This document shows, one piece after another, positions 1 through 9,110 of a DNA stretch of 64,000 bases. The number at the start of each line of letters is the position of its first letter. The stretch's first letter is position 1. The position numbers were made by a program, and so were the translations under genes. A model generated the notes under the pieces. That model was given only the letters and a program-made list of their open reading frames with translations. It did not search any database and was not told the DNA's origin. Source of the DNA: Acidimicrobiaceae bacterium (lineage in GTDB: Bacteria; Actinomycetota; Acidimicrobiia; Acidimicrobiales; RAAP-2); the NCBI GenBank assembly GCA_003162475.1, contig PMOI01000015.1:1-64000 (forward strand), written 5' to 3'.

Positions 1-1236
1 CACGAGCACGCCTCGCTCGATCTCTTAGAGCGCGCCACGGTGCCCGAGCACGAGTGGGCGAAGATGCTGCGCACCCTCGTGAGCCACCGCAATATTCACG
101 AGGCCGTCTTTGTCTCGACGTGCCTGCGCACCGAAGTCGTCGCCGTCATCGACCGCTTTCACGGCGCCATTGATGAGATCACTGAGACGTTGGCCGAAAC
201 GACAGGACTCGCGAAGACCGAGTTCGAGGACCGATTGACGGTCAACTTCGAGCACGACGTCGCGACCCATCTCTTCAGCGTCGCCGCGGGGCTCAAATCC
301 GTGGTGCCCGGTGAGTTCGAGATTCTCGGTCAACTACGCCGCGCGCTTGAACTGGCCGTCGAAGAGCAGTGTGCCGGCAGCGAAGTAACCGACATCTTCC
401 AGCGCGCCATCGCCTCTGGGCGTCGCGTGCGCTCAGAGACGGCAATTTCCAGAGGAACGACGAGTTTCGCCCAGGCCGCCGCGTCCGCCGCGATCGACGA
501 GCTCGGTGGCGAGTTGGCCGACGCCCACGTGGTCGTGCTCGGCGCCGGTCAGATGGCGAGCGGCGTCGTGAAGAGCTTGCTGGCCGCCAAGCCGAAGTTG
601 GCAAAGTTGACCATTCTCAATCGAACGCACGAGCGCGCAGAGTCACTTCGAAGCGACGTCAACGACGAGCGAGTCTTCGTTGACGCCCTCGAGAACGCCG
701 AGAGCCACCTACGCGGCACCCGGCTCGTGGTGAGTGCCCTCGAGGTCTCCGCGCCGGTTCTCGCTCGAGCGCACTTCGTTGCCTACGAAGGCGAGATGTT
801 GATCGTCGATCTCGGTGTGCCGCGCGCGGTCGCCAGTGACGTCAACGATTTAGCCAACGTTCGCCGCATCGACATCAGTGACCTTCGCGAACGCGTCGAG
901 CGCGCACTTGGTGACCGCCGCGAAGCCATCGACGCGGCAGAGCTCATTGTCACCGAGGACGTCGAGCGGTTCTTGAGCGAGCAGCGCGCCCGAGGCGCCG
1001 CCGTTATCGTTCGAGAACTTCGCGACCACTTCGACGAAGTCGTCTCCGGAGAGATCGCACGACGTGGTCATGACCTCGAAGACCTCACGAGCGAACAGCG
1101 TGAGACCGTCGTCTCACTTGTTCGTTCCGTCGTGGCGAAGATCGCACACCGTCCCACCGTCGCCCTCAAAGAGGCCGCCGGCACCGACCAGGGGACCCGA
1201 CTCAGTGAGGCCACGCGCAACCTCTTCGACCTATGA
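1..1236 (+). CDS. hemA: Glutamyl-tRNA reductase, 5' end missing
   Basis: NADPH-dependent reduction of glutamyl-tRNA(Glu) to glutamate-1-semialdehyde, first committed step of C5-pathway heme synthesis in the cytoplasm. The frame is open from base 1 (…LDLLERATVPEHEW), the usual N-terminal stretch of the family, so the true start lies upstream; the GTG at 40 is internal. The catalytic cysteine is in STCLRTE (Cys codon 121-123); the common form is STCNRTE. A Rossmann domain follows (VVVLGAGQMASGVV, then ILNRTHERA), then the helical dimerisation region at the C-terminus. It overlaps hemC by 4 bases (ATGA), so translation is probably coupled. Family assignment is firm. Confidence 0.95.
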   Translation, partial: HEHASLDLLERATVPEHEWAKMLRTLVSHRNIHEAVFVSTCLRTEVVAVIDRFHGAIDEITETLAETTGLAKTEFEDRLTVNFEHDVATHLFSVAAGLKSVVPGEFEILGQLRRALELAVEEQCAGSEVTDIFQRAIASGRRVRSETAISRGTTSFAQAAASAAIDELGGELADAHVVVLGAGQMASGVVKSLLAAKPKLAKLTILNRTHERAESLRSDVNDERVFVDALENAESHLRGTRLVVSALEVSAPVLARAHFVAYEGEMLIVDLGVPRAVASDVNDLANVRRIDISDLRERVERALGDRREAIDAAELIVTEDVERFLSEQRARGAAVIVRELRDHFDEVVSGEIARRGHDLEDLTSEQRETVVSLVRSVVAKIAHRPTVALKEAAGTDQGTRLSEATRNLFDL

Positions 1237-2129
1237 CGCTTCGTCTCGCGACGCGCCGCTCGCCTCTAGCCCTGATTCAAGCGCGTTACGTACAAGGACG
1301 CCTTGCCGAACAGGGTGTCGAGAGCGAGTTGGTCTTGATGGAGACCAAGGGTGACCGCGAATCGGGTGCCGATATCGCGGCCATGGGTGGTGAAGGTCTC
1401 TTCGCTGTGGAAATTCAATACGCACTCCTGAACGGCGAAGCCGACGTCGCGGTGCACAGTGCCAAGGATCTTCCAAGCTCGACGCCCGAAGGGCTCGCGC
1501 TCGTCAGCGTGCCCGAGCGCCGTGACGCCGCCGACGTGCTCGTGGGCCGTTCGCTGGCCGGACTTGGTCCAGGGGCAACCGTCGCGACGGGTTCGCCTCG
1601 TCGTCGCGCGTTGCTGCTCGAACGACGACCGGATCTGCGGGTCATCGGATTGCGCGGCAACATGGCCAAGCGACTCGATACCGCAGGAAAGAACGGTGTC
1701 GACGCCATCGTCGCCGCGATGGCGGCAATCGAGCGACTCGAGGACGTCGATATTGTCAGTGAACGACTCGATCCCACGTGGTTCGTTCCCCAGGTCGGCC
1801 AAGGCGCGCTCGGCTTAGAGGCACGCGTCGACGACGACGAAGTCCGCGAGATCCTGCGCAGTATCAATGACGAATTTGCGTTCAAAGCTGTCGTCGCCGA
1901 GCGCGCGTTCTTAGAGGAACTTGGTGCGGGCTGTGCGATTCCAGCTGGCGCGAATGCCGACGTGGACGGCGAGACGGTGACGTTGCGTGGCGTCATGATC
2001 GCGCCTGACGGCTCCAAGAGCGTTCGCGCCGAACTGACGGGCACCGATCCTCATCAATTGGGCAGTGACCTCGCACGGATACTTCGTGACGACATGAGTG
2101 GCGGAGCGCTACTGGGCTGGGAGTCGTAA
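1233..2129 (+). CDS. hemC: Porphobilinogen deaminase (hydroxymethylbilane synthase)
   Basis: Polymerises four porphobilinogens into the linear tetrapyrrole hydroxymethylbilane. 298 residues, normal family length. The N-terminus LRLATRRSPLALIQA is the family signature; DLPSSTPEGL and SPRRRALLL are substrate-binding segments; the cysteine in LGAGCAIPAGA carries the dipyrromethane cofactor. The ATG start overlaps the hemA stop by 4 bases. hemD follows 5 bases after the stop. Cytosolic, no signal or membrane segment. Confidence 0.96.
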   Translation: MTLRLATRRSPLALIQARYVQGRLAEQGVESELVLMETKGDRESGADIAAMGGEGLFAVEIQYALLNGEADVAVHSAKDLPSSTPEGLALVSVPERRDAADVLVGRSLAGLGPGATVATGSPRRRALLLERRPDLRVIGLRGNMAKRLDTAGKNGVDAIVAAMAAIERLEDVDIVSERLDPTWFVPQVGQGALGLEARVDDDEVREILRSINDEFAFKAVVAERAFLEELGAGCAIPAGANADVDGETVTLRGVMIAPDGSKSVRAELTGTDPHQLGSDLARILRDDMSGGALLGWES

Positions 2130-2134
2130 GGCTC

Positions 2135-2806
2135 GTGCGCGTCGTGGTGACGCGTGAAGCGGGTTACAACGACGCGCTGACGTCGTGGTTGCCCGAGGGT
2201 GTCACCGTCAACGAGGTTCCCGTCACGACGACGCGGTTCTATGACGGCGATGAAGTTCTTACGACCCTTCGAGCGAGCGAACACTACGGATCGTTTCGCG
2301 CGCTCTTCGTCACCAGCGCCCGCAGTGCTCTCTACGTGGCCCTGGCGCGAGAGGGACTGAGGGACGGCGGTTCGGTGCTCAGCGTCGGATCGTCCACGGC
2401 GCGAGCTCTCGAGAGTGAAGACGTCGAGGTCGCCGTCGTGGGTGAGGGCGGCGCACTCGATCTCGCCCCCACGATCACCGAGGGACCGGTGCTCCTCCTC
2501 GGGGCTGCCTCGATGCGTGACGAACTGTCGGAGGCGCTGAAGGATCGAGGTGTCGAGGTCACGACGCTCGCCTGTTACGAGACGTTGCCTGCCGTCTTGA
2601 CCAGCGACGACGAGGGCTTCTTGCGCGACGCGGACGTGGTCTTCATCGGCGCGCCCTCGGCGTGGCTCGTCGCGAAGACGTTCGTCTCCGCCACCGCGTG
2701 GGTGGTCGTGCCGGGCGCGACCACGGCACAAGCGGTGCGCCGCCAGCACGAACGCGTGATCGAAGGATGGGGTCCAGAACTGCGAGAACATTTACTCGGT
2801 CTTTAG
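2135..2806 (+). CDS. hemD: Uroporphyrinogen-III synthase
   Basis: Closes hydroxymethylbilane with inversion of ring D to uroporphyrinogen III. 223 residues; sequence is poorly conserved in this family, but the two-domain pattern is visible: FVTSARSALYVA near residue 50-65, SVGSSTARAL near 85, and the second-domain FIGAPSAWLV followed by VVPGATTAQAV near 205. Start GTG at 2135, 5 bases after hemC. Position between hemC and hemB supports the call. It is not fused to a methyltransferase, unlike many actinobacterial HemD proteins. Confidence 0.88.
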   Translation: MRVVVTREAGYNDALTSWLPEGVTVNEVPVTTTRFYDGDEVLTTLRASEHYGSFRALFVTSARSALYVALAREGLRDGGSVLSVGSSTARALESEDVEVAVVGEGGALDLAPTITEGPVLLLGAASMRDELSEALKDRGVEVTTLACYETLPAVLTSDDEGFLRDADVVFIGAPSAWLVAKTFVSATAWVVVPGATTAQAVRRQHERVIEGWGPELREHLLGL

Positions 2807-2851
2807 CCCAGGCCTGGAAAGGTCTTGCAGACCGAGGAATAGGCTTGGACC

Positions 2852-3832
2852 GTGTTTCCCGCCCAGCGCCCCCGGCGCCTTCGTCGCACGCCCGCCATTC
2901 GTCGACTCGTGGCGGAAACGAGCCTCTCACCCAGTGATTTCGTGGCCCCCCTCTTCGTCGCCGAGGGTTTGAGCGAACCTAAGCCCATCCTCTCGTTGCC
3001 CGGACACTTCCAGCACACGCTCTCATCACTGCACGACGAAGTGAAGGCGCTCGCCAGCGCGGGCGTCAGTGGCGTCATCCTCTTTGGCGTACCCGAGACC
3101 AAGGACGAGTTCGGCAGTGCCGCCTGGGATCCCAAGGGCGTCGCCCAAGTGGCCCTTCGATCACTGCGTGATTCATTCGGCGACGACATCGTCCTCATGG
3201 CCGATCTCTGTCTCGACGAATACACCAGCCATGGCCACTGTGGGGTGTTACGAACGGACGGCACCGTAGACAACGACGCCACCCTCGAGCTCTACGCTCG
3301 CGTCGCGGTGGCTCAAGCCGAAGCCGGCGCGGCCGTCGTCGCACCGAGCGGCATGATGGACGGCCAGGTCGCCGCTATTCGCAGCGCCCTCGACGAAGCC
3401 AGCTACGACGAGACGATCATCCTCGCGTACGCGGCGAAGTACGCGAGCGGACTTTACGGACCCTTTCGTGAGGCGGTGGGCGTCGAGATCGAAGGCGGCG
3501 GCGACCGCAAGGCCTACCAGCAGGACTCGAGGAATCGACGCGAAGCGCTGCGCGAGGCGCGCGCCGACGTCGAACAAGGTGCGGACATCGTGATGGTGAA
3601 GCCCGCCATGACGTATCTCGACATCGTCAGCGATCTGCGTCGTGAACTCGACGTGCCGCTCTGTGCGTACCACGTCAGTGGCGAGTACGCCATGGTGAAG
3701 GCCGCCGACGCCAACGGGTGGATCGACGGCACGGCCGTCGCGATCGAACAACTGACGGCCGTTCGTCGCGCGGGCGCGGACTTTGTCTTGACCTACTTCG
3801 CTCGAGAACTCGCCGAGGAGCTAAGTCGTTGA
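2852..3832 (+). CDS. hemB: Delta-aminolevulinic acid dehydratase (porphobilinogen synthase)
   Basis: Condenses two 5-aminolevulinates to porphobilinogen. 326 residues. The Schiff-base lysines are in YAAKYASGLYG and DIVMVKPAMTYLD. The metal site reads DLCLDEYTSHGHCG: two of the three zinc cysteines of the classical DxCxC…GHCG site are kept and the middle one is aspartate, an intermediate type. Start GTG at 2852, 45 bases after hemD. The gene overlaps hemL by 4 bases, using the TTGA arrangement. Confidence 0.96.
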   Translation: MFPAQRPRRLRRTPAIRRLVAETSLSPSDFVAPLFVAEGLSEPKPILSLPGHFQHTLSSLHDEVKALASAGVSGVILFGVPETKDEFGSAAWDPKGVAQVALRSLRDSFGDDIVLMADLCLDEYTSHGHCGVLRTDGTVDNDATLELYARVAVAQAEAGAAVVAPSGMMDGQVAAIRSALDEASYDETIILAYAAKYASGLYGPFREAVGVEIEGGGDRKAYQQDSRNRREALREARADVEQGADIVMVKPAMTYLDIVSDLRRELDVPLCAYHVSGEYAMVKAADANGWIDGTAVAIEQLTAVRRAGADFVLTYFARELAEELSR

Positions 3833-5100
3833 GCTCGAATGAGACGTGGTTCGAACGAGCTGAAGTCGTGATTCCCGGTGGCGTGGACTCACCCGTGCGG
3901 TCCTTCCGCTCGGTGGGCGGTACGCCCTACACCGTCGCCAGTGGCGAGGGTGCCGAAGTCGTCGACGTCGAAGGAAATCGATACCTCGACTACGTCCAGT
4001 CCTACGGCGCGTCCTTACTCGGTCACGCGCACCCGACGATCGTTTCAGTACTGCGAGACGCCGCCACGAAGGGCACGACCTTTGGCGCGCCGACGCCCGG
4101 CGAGGTCCTACTCGCCGAGGCGATGACGACGCGCGTTCGTGGTCTCGAGCAGGTGCGCCTCGTCTCATCTGGAACCGAAGCGGTCATGAGTGCCGTACGA
4201 CTCGCGAGAGGTTTCACCGGGCGCGACAAGGTCGTGAAGTTCGACGGCTGCTACCACGGTCACTCGGACGCCCTGCTCGTCGCGGGCGGCAGCGGCGTCG
4301 CCCAGATGGGTCTTCCCGGTTCGGCTGGCGTCACGGCGGGTGCCGTGGCGGACACCATCGTGGCGCCGTACAACGAAGTGCCGACGTTGGACGACAGCGT
4401 TGCCGCCGTACTGGTCGAGCCGGTCGCGGCGAACATGAACCTCGTCGCGCCACTGCCCGGTTTTCTTGAAGGACTGCGAGCAGAGTGCGACCGCGTAGGG
4501 GCGCTACTCATCTTCGATGAGGTGATTACGGGCTTTCGCTTGGCCCAAGGCGGCGCCGAAGAGTACTTCGGGGTCACGCCGGACCTGTGGTGCTTTGGCA
4601 AGGTCATCGGCGGGGGACTTCCCGTCGGTGCGTTCGGAGGATCGAAGCGGGTCCTGGCGTCGCTGTCACCCCTCGGCCCCGTCTACCAAGCGGGCACCTT
4701 GTCGGGCAATCCTTTGGCCACTGCGGCCGGCGTCGCGGTCCTCGAGCACGTGACGCCAGACGACCTCGCCATACTGAGTGGACGCGTGACGAACTTCGCC
4801 AGCGAACTCCAAGAAGCGATTCGTGGCGAAGGGCTCTTCGCGTCGACGCCCAGTGTCGGCGCCTTGATGGGCCTCTACCTCGCCGACGAGGAGTTCAGCG
4901 CACCAACGAACTTCACGCAAGCGAAGGTACTCTGCGAGAACGGACTGTATCGAAAGTTCTTTCACGAAATGTTGGATCGTGGTGTCGCGTTGGCGCCCGG
5001 CGCGTACGAAATACTCTTCGTGTCGCTCGCGCACACGAGAGCTGATTTGGAACGAACGGTCGCCATCGCCGCCGACGCGGCACGAGCGGTACGGTCGTGA
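3829..5100 (+). CDS. hemL: Glutamate-1-semialdehyde 2,1-aminomutase
   Basis: PLP enzyme moving the amino group of glutamate-1-semialdehyde to give 5-aminolevulinate. I start it at TTG 3829, which overlaps the hemB stop (TTGA) and has GAGGAG at 3815-3820, 8 bases upstream; the frame is open further up to 3718, but that part lies inside hemB and does not resemble the family. This gives 423 residues, beginning SSNETWFERA. Motifs: GGVDSPVRSF, SSGTEAVMSAVRLAR, and FGKVIGGGLPVGAFGG with the PLP lysine. Together with HemA it completes the C5 route. Confidence 0.95.
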   Translation: MSSNETWFERAEVVIPGGVDSPVRSFRSVGGTPYTVASGEGAEVVDVEGNRYLDYVQSYGASLLGHAHPTIVSVLRDAATKGTTFGAPTPGEVLLAEAMTTRVRGLEQVRLVSSGTEAVMSAVRLARGFTGRDKVVKFDGCYHGHSDALLVAGGSGVAQMGLPGSAGVTAGAVADTIVAPYNEVPTLDDSVAAVLVEPVAANMNLVAPLPGFLEGLRAECDRVGALLIFDEVITGFRLAQGGAEEYFGVTPDLWCFGKVIGGGLPVGAFGGSKRVLASLSPLGPVYQAGTLSGNPLATAAGVAVLEHVTPDDLAILSGRVTNFASELQEAIRGEGLFASTPSVGALMGLYLADEEFSAPTNFTQAKVLCENGLYRKFFHEMLDRGVALAPGAYEILFVSLAHTRADLERTVAIAADAARAVRS

Positions 5101-6194
5101 CGAATCTGCGCAGCGAAGACTGGTCGGTACGGCCGTCGTTCGTGGCGAACGGTCCAACTTCGCCGGTGGTGCTGCTCGCGGACGACTTTGGGCTCACGCA
5201 ACTCGCGGGGATTCCGGCCGTCGCGTGGCAGACCCCGTGGAGCGAACTGACGAACCTCGAACTCGTTCGTTTTTCTCACCAAATGGCCCTCTTTGGAACC
5301 GTGGGTGGTGTTCGTTACTGCTGGCGCCACCGTGAACTTACGGACTTTGAATCCATCCAGGCGGTTGTGCTCGAGCATGGTGGGACCGTCACGCATCGCA
5401 AGCGTCGCGCCGGCGTGCTCACGATCGTCGCCATCGTGGTGCTGGCCAGTTTCGCCGGCGGTATCGCGTCGTGGTTCAACCGGGGCAGTGGCGCCGCGAA
5501 AGAACTCGCCGACGCGAAGGCCGTCAACATCACCTTGAAGGACCTGCCGAGTAATTGGTATTCGACGACGCAGTCGGTGTTGAACGATCTCGTCCCGCCC
5601 GCGGGCACGGTCTACACGTCGACGACCACGCCCACGACCGCGCCCGCAAAGAAATCAGCGTTCAGCGTCGCCGCGGGCGTCTTTCAGACCTGTCTCGGCG
5701 TCACGAACAAGAACGACCGCGTCTACGGAGCGGCCGGTCAACAGGCTGACTTCCAAGTTTCGTCGCCGGTCTTCACCACGAACTCTCTCGGAGGCATCGA
5801 GGTCGCGTCCACCTCGCAGTACTACAAGACGACGAGCATGGTCGCTAAGGACACCAAAGAGATGTCGAAGAAGAACTTTGGCGAGTGCATGGTCGATTCG
5901 AGCGCGGCGCTCATACTTACCGGCGCCGGCGTCAAGAACTCCGGGACTCCGGACGCTACGAACTGGACGCCAGCGACCTTCACGAAGGGCTGGACGCGCG
6001 GTGGCGTGGTCGCGATCACCGTGCCCAGCGTGGTGTCCAAGTTGCAACTGGTAGAAGCAGTCATCACGAACGGTCACTACGAGATCACGTTGAGCGCCCT
6101 CGTGGGATCGTTCGCCAAAGCGAAGGGCACACTGAACACCCTCGTCAACACGCTGCTCTCGCGCACGACGACCTCGACGTCGAAAGCTGTCTAG
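5097..6194 (+). CDS. Unknown membrane-anchored protein coupled to hemL
   Basis: 365 residues, no family I can name. The GTG start overlaps the hemL stop by 4 bases (GTGA), so it is probably translated with the heme operon. Residues 1-100 look cytoplasmic and lack a signal peptide; a basic HRKRR stretch at 100-104 precedes one membrane segment at about 106-126; the remaining 240 residues, with a Thr/Pro-rich linker (TSTTTPTTAPAKK), would be outside. Only two cysteines lie in the outer part (FQTCLG and GECMVDS), a possible disulfide. It converges on the flavoprotein gene at 6191, overlapping it by 4 bases. Function not inferred. Confidence 0.7.
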   Translation: MTNLRSEDWSVRPSFVANGPTSPVVLLADDFGLTQLAGIPAVAWQTPWSELTNLELVRFSHQMALFGTVGGVRYCWRHRELTDFESIQAVVLEHGGTVTHRKRRAGVLTIVAIVVLASFAGGIASWFNRGSGAAKELADAKAVNITLKDLPSNWYSTTQSVLNDLVPPAGTVYTSTTTPTTAPAKKSAFSVAAGVFQTCLGVTNKNDRVYGAAGQQADFQVSSPVFTTNSLGGIEVASTSQYYKTTSMVAKDTKEMSKKNFGECMVDSSAALILTGAGVKNSGTPDATNWTPATFTKGWTRGGVVAITVPSVVSKLQLVEAVITNGHYEITLSALVGSFAKAKGTLNTLVNTLLSRTTTSTSKAV

Positions 6195-7537
6195 TTCAGC
6201 GCTTTGGTCTTCGCGGACTCGCCAAAGACCATGTCCCAGGCCTGATCGGGAATAGCGTTCGCCAGACGCGAGACGGCGCGGTAACCAATTTCGGCGGGAC
6301 CCTTGTCGTCATTACTCATCAAGTTCGCCATGACCGCCAACAGTTCTCGCATCACGGGCGCCACGCGTAGTCCGGTGCCGACGCAGGCCGCCAGGATCTT
6401 CGGCTCGGAGATCAGTCGCACGAAACCACGCGCCACTTTGAAGTAGTCGCCGTAGGCGGCTTGGAGACGCTCGTCGTAGAGACGCAGCGTCGTGGGGTCG
6501 TTGGCGAGCAGTGCTTCACCGAGGACCGACGCCGCGAGACGTCCCGACTCGTAGCCGTAAGCAATGCCCTCACCGTTGAAGGGATTGACCATGCCCGTGG
6601 CGTCACCGATGGTGAGGGTGTTCGCCCCCACGCGTGGTCCGATCGAAAGTCCCATGGGTAGACGTCCGCCCGTCGGTGGCCCGAGACACGTGTCGTCGTT
6701 GAGACCCCACTCGTCAGCCACTTGCGCGACGAAGTACTCCTGGAGCTTGGTGGTGTTGACGCCCCTCCACGCGCCGCCCGTCGACAGCAGTCCCACACCC
6801 ACGTTGACCCGACCGTCTCCTAAGGGGAAGATCCACCCGTAGCCGGGAACGACCTCGCCGTTGGTGTCGCGGATGTCGAGGTGCGAGTCAATCCACGGTT
6901 CGGCGTGGCGATCACTCGTGTAGTACCCGCGTAGCGCCATGCCCATGGGCCACTCGCGATTGCGCGTGACGCCGAGTTCTCGACCCAGGCGCGAGTTCTG
7001 TCCGTCAGCGATCACGAGGTAGCGACCTCGAATCTCAGCGGTCTCTCCGGTGTCCTTATCCTTCACGACGACGCCCGACGCGCCCACCAAACCACCGTCG
7101 ATGCCGGGGGTCGGCTCGAGCAGGTCCAGGGCCTCGGCGCCGTTCAGCACGTCGGCGCCGTATTTTTCGGCGTTTTCGGCGACGAGGCCGTCGAGATTGA
7201 ATCGCGTGATGGTGTAGCCGTAGTTGGGAAATATCGGGTGCTCGGGCCAGTTCATCTCGAGTGACGCGCCAAAGCCAAAGGCTCGAAGTCCCTTGTACTG
7301 GTGTCCGTTCGCGGCGACAATTCCCTCGAGGCCCATCTCGCTCAGTTGATAGACCGAGCGCGGCGTCAGTCCGTCGCCACAGGTTTTCTCGCGAGGAAAG
7401 TGTTTCTTCTCGATAAGACAGACCGACCAACCGGCCTGGGCCAGCCAGTACGCGCACGCCGAACCCGACGGTCCGCCGCCGACGATGACGACGTCGTAAG
7501 TCCTCGGTTTGGCGACGACGTCACGCAAGGTTTTCAC
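6191..7537 (-). CDS. Geranylgeranyl reductase family FAD-dependent oxidoreductase
   Basis: Flavoprotein of the geranylgeranyl/menaquinone-reductase family (MenJ is the mycobacterial member), which saturates isoprenoid double bonds. 448 residues. FAD motifs: [18 protein letters not shown] near residues 17-34, the family motif [10 protein letters not shown], and the second FAD motif [19 protein letters not shown] near residue 310. GTG start at 7537. A TAGGAT -10-like element 6 bases upstream suggests a leaderless message. Being divergent from the nuo operon, whose product reduces menaquinone, it is more likely to act on menaquinone side chains than on archaeal-type lipids; that is inference. 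Confidence 0.82.
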   Translation of the reverse strand: MKTLRDVVAKPRTYDVVIVGGGPSGSACAYWLAQAGWSVCLIEKKHFPREKTCGDGLTPRSVYQLSEMGLEGIVAANGHQYKGLRAFGFGASLEMNWPEHPIFPNYGYTITRFNLDGLVAENAEKYGADVLNGAEALDLLEPTPGIDGGLVGASGVVVKDKDTGETAEIRGRYLVIADGQNSRLGRELGVTRNREWPMGMALRGYYTSDRHAEPWIDSHLDIRDTNGEVVPGYGWIFPLGDGRVNVGVGLLSTGGAWRGVNTTKLQEYFVAQVADEWGLNDDTCLGPPTGGRLPMGLSIGPRVGANTLTIGDATGMVNPFNGEGIAYGYESGRLAASVLGEALLANDPTTLRLYDERLQAAYGDYFKVARGFVRLISEPKILAACVGTGLRVAPVMRELLAVMANLMSNDDKGPAEIGYRAVSRLANAIPDQAWDMVFGESAKTKALN

Positions 7538-7543
7538 GCGACA

Positions 7544-7549
7544 ATCCTA
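7544..7549 (-). promoter_or_regulatory. Likely -10 element of a leaderless promoter for the flavoprotein gene
   Basis: On the minus strand TAGGAT lies exactly 6 bases upstream of the GTG start at 7537, placing the predicted transcription start at or next to the start codon. No Shine-Dalgarno sequence is present before this GTG. The 66-base gap 7538-7603 must also hold any promoter for nuoA; I do not see a convincing one for that direction. Confidence 0.45.
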
Positions 7550-7603
7550 CGTCGTGGCCAAAGCGTCCCATTCGACAAAAGGATCCCGCGCGACCTGGTA
7601 GAA

Positions 7604-8056
7604 ATGATGGACGTGGACCAGTACTTACCAATACTGGGGCTGCTCATACTCGGAGTGCTGTTCGCGTCGGGCTCGTTTGTAGCGTCGGGATTACTGGCGC
7701 CGCACAAACGCCCAACGGACGCGAAGCTCGCGCCGTACGAGTGTGGGATTGTCCCCGAGATCGAACCGCCCCAGCGCTTTCCAGTGCGGTTCTACCTCGT
7801 CGCAATGATCTTCGTCATCTTCGACATCGAAGTCGTCTTCATGTACCCCTTCGCCGTCGTCTTTCGCCAGCTTCGAGGCTTCGGGCTCATCGAAGTGTTG
7901 GTCTTCTCGCTGGCCGTCTTTGCGGCGTTGCTCTTTCTGGTCGCCGAAGGCGCGCTCACCTGGGGACCGGTCAAGCACCTGGTGCCCGGCATGCCGTCGC
8001 GTACGAGTTCCTCGACCATCGTGCGTATTGGCGCCGACGAAAAAGAAGTCGCGTAG
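7604..8056 (+). CDS. nuoA: NADH-quinone oxidoreductase subunit A
   Basis: Membrane subunit at the junction of the arms of complex I. 150 residues from ATG 7604 (a second ATG follows at 7607); the longer open frame upstream runs antisense through the flavoprotein gene and is not coding. Three membrane helices, with the conserved KLAPYECG loop (quinone-site region) and [18 protein letters not shown]. First gene of a nuoA-N operon in the standard order. The stop overlaps the nuoB GTG by one base (TAGTG). Confidence 0.95.
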   Translation: MMDVDQYLPILGLLILGVLFASGSFVASGLLAPHKRPTDAKLAPYECGIVPEIEPPQRFPVRFYLVAMIFVIFDIEVVFMYPFAVVFRQLRGFGLIEVLVFSLAVFAALLFLVAEGALTWGPVKHLVPGMPSRTSSSTIVRIGADEKEVA

Positions 8057-8619
8057 TGGCGTTCGAAGATCTCCAGCACAACTTCCTGACGGGCCAAGTC
8101 GAAGATTTGGTGCGCTGGGCCCGTCGCGCCTCGGTGTGGCCCGCGACCTTCGGGCTCGCGTGCTGCGCGATCGAGATGATGGCCGCCGGCGCCGCGGACT
8201 ACGACCTCGCGCGCTACGGCATGGAGGTCTTTCGCAACTCGCCGCGCCAAGCCGACCTCATGATCGTGGCCGGGCGCGTGTCACAGAAGATGGCACCCGT
8301 TCTTCGCCAGGTCTACGACCAGATGATGGAGCCCAAGTGGGTCATCTCCATGGGGGTCTGCGCGTCGACCGGTGGACTCTTCAACAACTACGCCATTGTC
8401 CAGGGTGTCGACCAGATCGTCCCCGTCGACGTCTACGCCCCGGGGTGCCCACCCAGCCCCGAGACCCTGATGCACGCCATTTTGACGCTCCACGAGCAGA
8501 TCCGTACCGGCGAGATCCTTCAGCGCCGCAGCGAGGGTCGCCCCACGCACGTAGAAGCCCAGTCGAACGTCTGGACGCCGGAAGTCCCCGTGGCCGTAAG
8601 GGTGGGAACGCCGAAGTGA
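8056..8619 (+). CDS. nuoB: NADH-quinone oxidoreductase subunit B
   Basis: Carries the terminal [4Fe-4S] cluster N2 that passes electrons to quinone. 187 residues from GTG 8056, which shares one base with the nuoA stop. All four N2 ligands are visible: adjacent Cys36-Cys37 ([10 protein letters not shown]), Cys102 (GVCASTGG) and Cys131 ([10 protein letters not shown]). Peripheral-arm subunit with no membrane segment. Overlaps nuoC by 4 bases (GTGA). Confidence 0.96.
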   Translation: MAFEDLQHNFLTGQVEDLVRWARRASVWPATFGLACCAIEMMAAGAADYDLARYGMEVFRNSPRQADLMIVAGRVSQKMAPVLRQVYDQMMEPKWVISMGVCASTGGLFNNYAIVQGVDQIVPVDVYAPGCPPSPETLMHAILTLHEQIRTGEILQRRSEGRPTHVEAQSNVWTPEVPVAVRVGTPK

Positions 8620-9110
8620 TCCCGCTTCCCCTTACGGCCCCCCCAGGCGTCGTTACCGCCGACGTGTTGGCGAGCGACCTCGGTTGCTTCCCGACGCTCG
8701 AGGAGTACGTCCCCTTGGTGAGCGCCTTCAAGGACGACGGCTTCGAGATGTGTGTCGATCTCTGTGGTGTTGACTACCTCGAACACCTGGATCGTCCGAT
8801 GCCCGACTTCGTCATCCCCACGCGCTTCGAGATCGTCGTCAACCTGCTCAGCCTGTCGAAGAAGCAGCGCGTGCGTATTCGCGTGCAGGCCGGTAACAAC
8901 GACCCGACCGTCGACACGCTCTTCGATCTCTATCCCGGCACTGAAGCCATGGAGCGCGAAGCGTTCGACCTCTACGGCGTCCTCTTCAACGGTCACCCCG
9001 ACCTGACGCGCATCTTGATGCCCGAAGACTGGGAGGGTCACCCCCTTCGTAAGGACTACGCCGTTGGCAAGATTCCCGTGCAGTTCAAGGAAGCGCCAGG
9101 TCCCCGGTGA
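8616..9110 (+). CDS. nuoC: NADH-quinone oxidoreductase subunit C
   Basis: Structural subunit of the peripheral arm (30-kDa family). 164 residues from GTG 8616, which overlaps the nuoB stop. The family signature is at the C-terminal end: [20 protein letters not shown], then [15 protein letters not shown]. It is separate from NuoD, unlike the fused NuoCD of enterobacteria. Overlaps nuoD by 4 bases. Confidence 0.94.
   Translation: MIPLPLTAPPGVVTADVLASDLGCFPTLEEYVPLVSAFKDDGFEMCVDLCGVDYLEHLDRPMPDFVIPTRFEIVVNLLSLSKKQRVRIRVQAGNNDPTVDTLFDLYPGTEAMEREAFDLYGVLFNGHPDLTRILMPEDWEGHPLRKDYAVGKIPVQFKEAPGPR

Noticed and set aside
7301..7603. Open frame extending nuoA upstream
   Set aside because: Runs antisense through the flavoprotein gene; NuoA normally starts a few residues before its first helix, matching ATG 7604.
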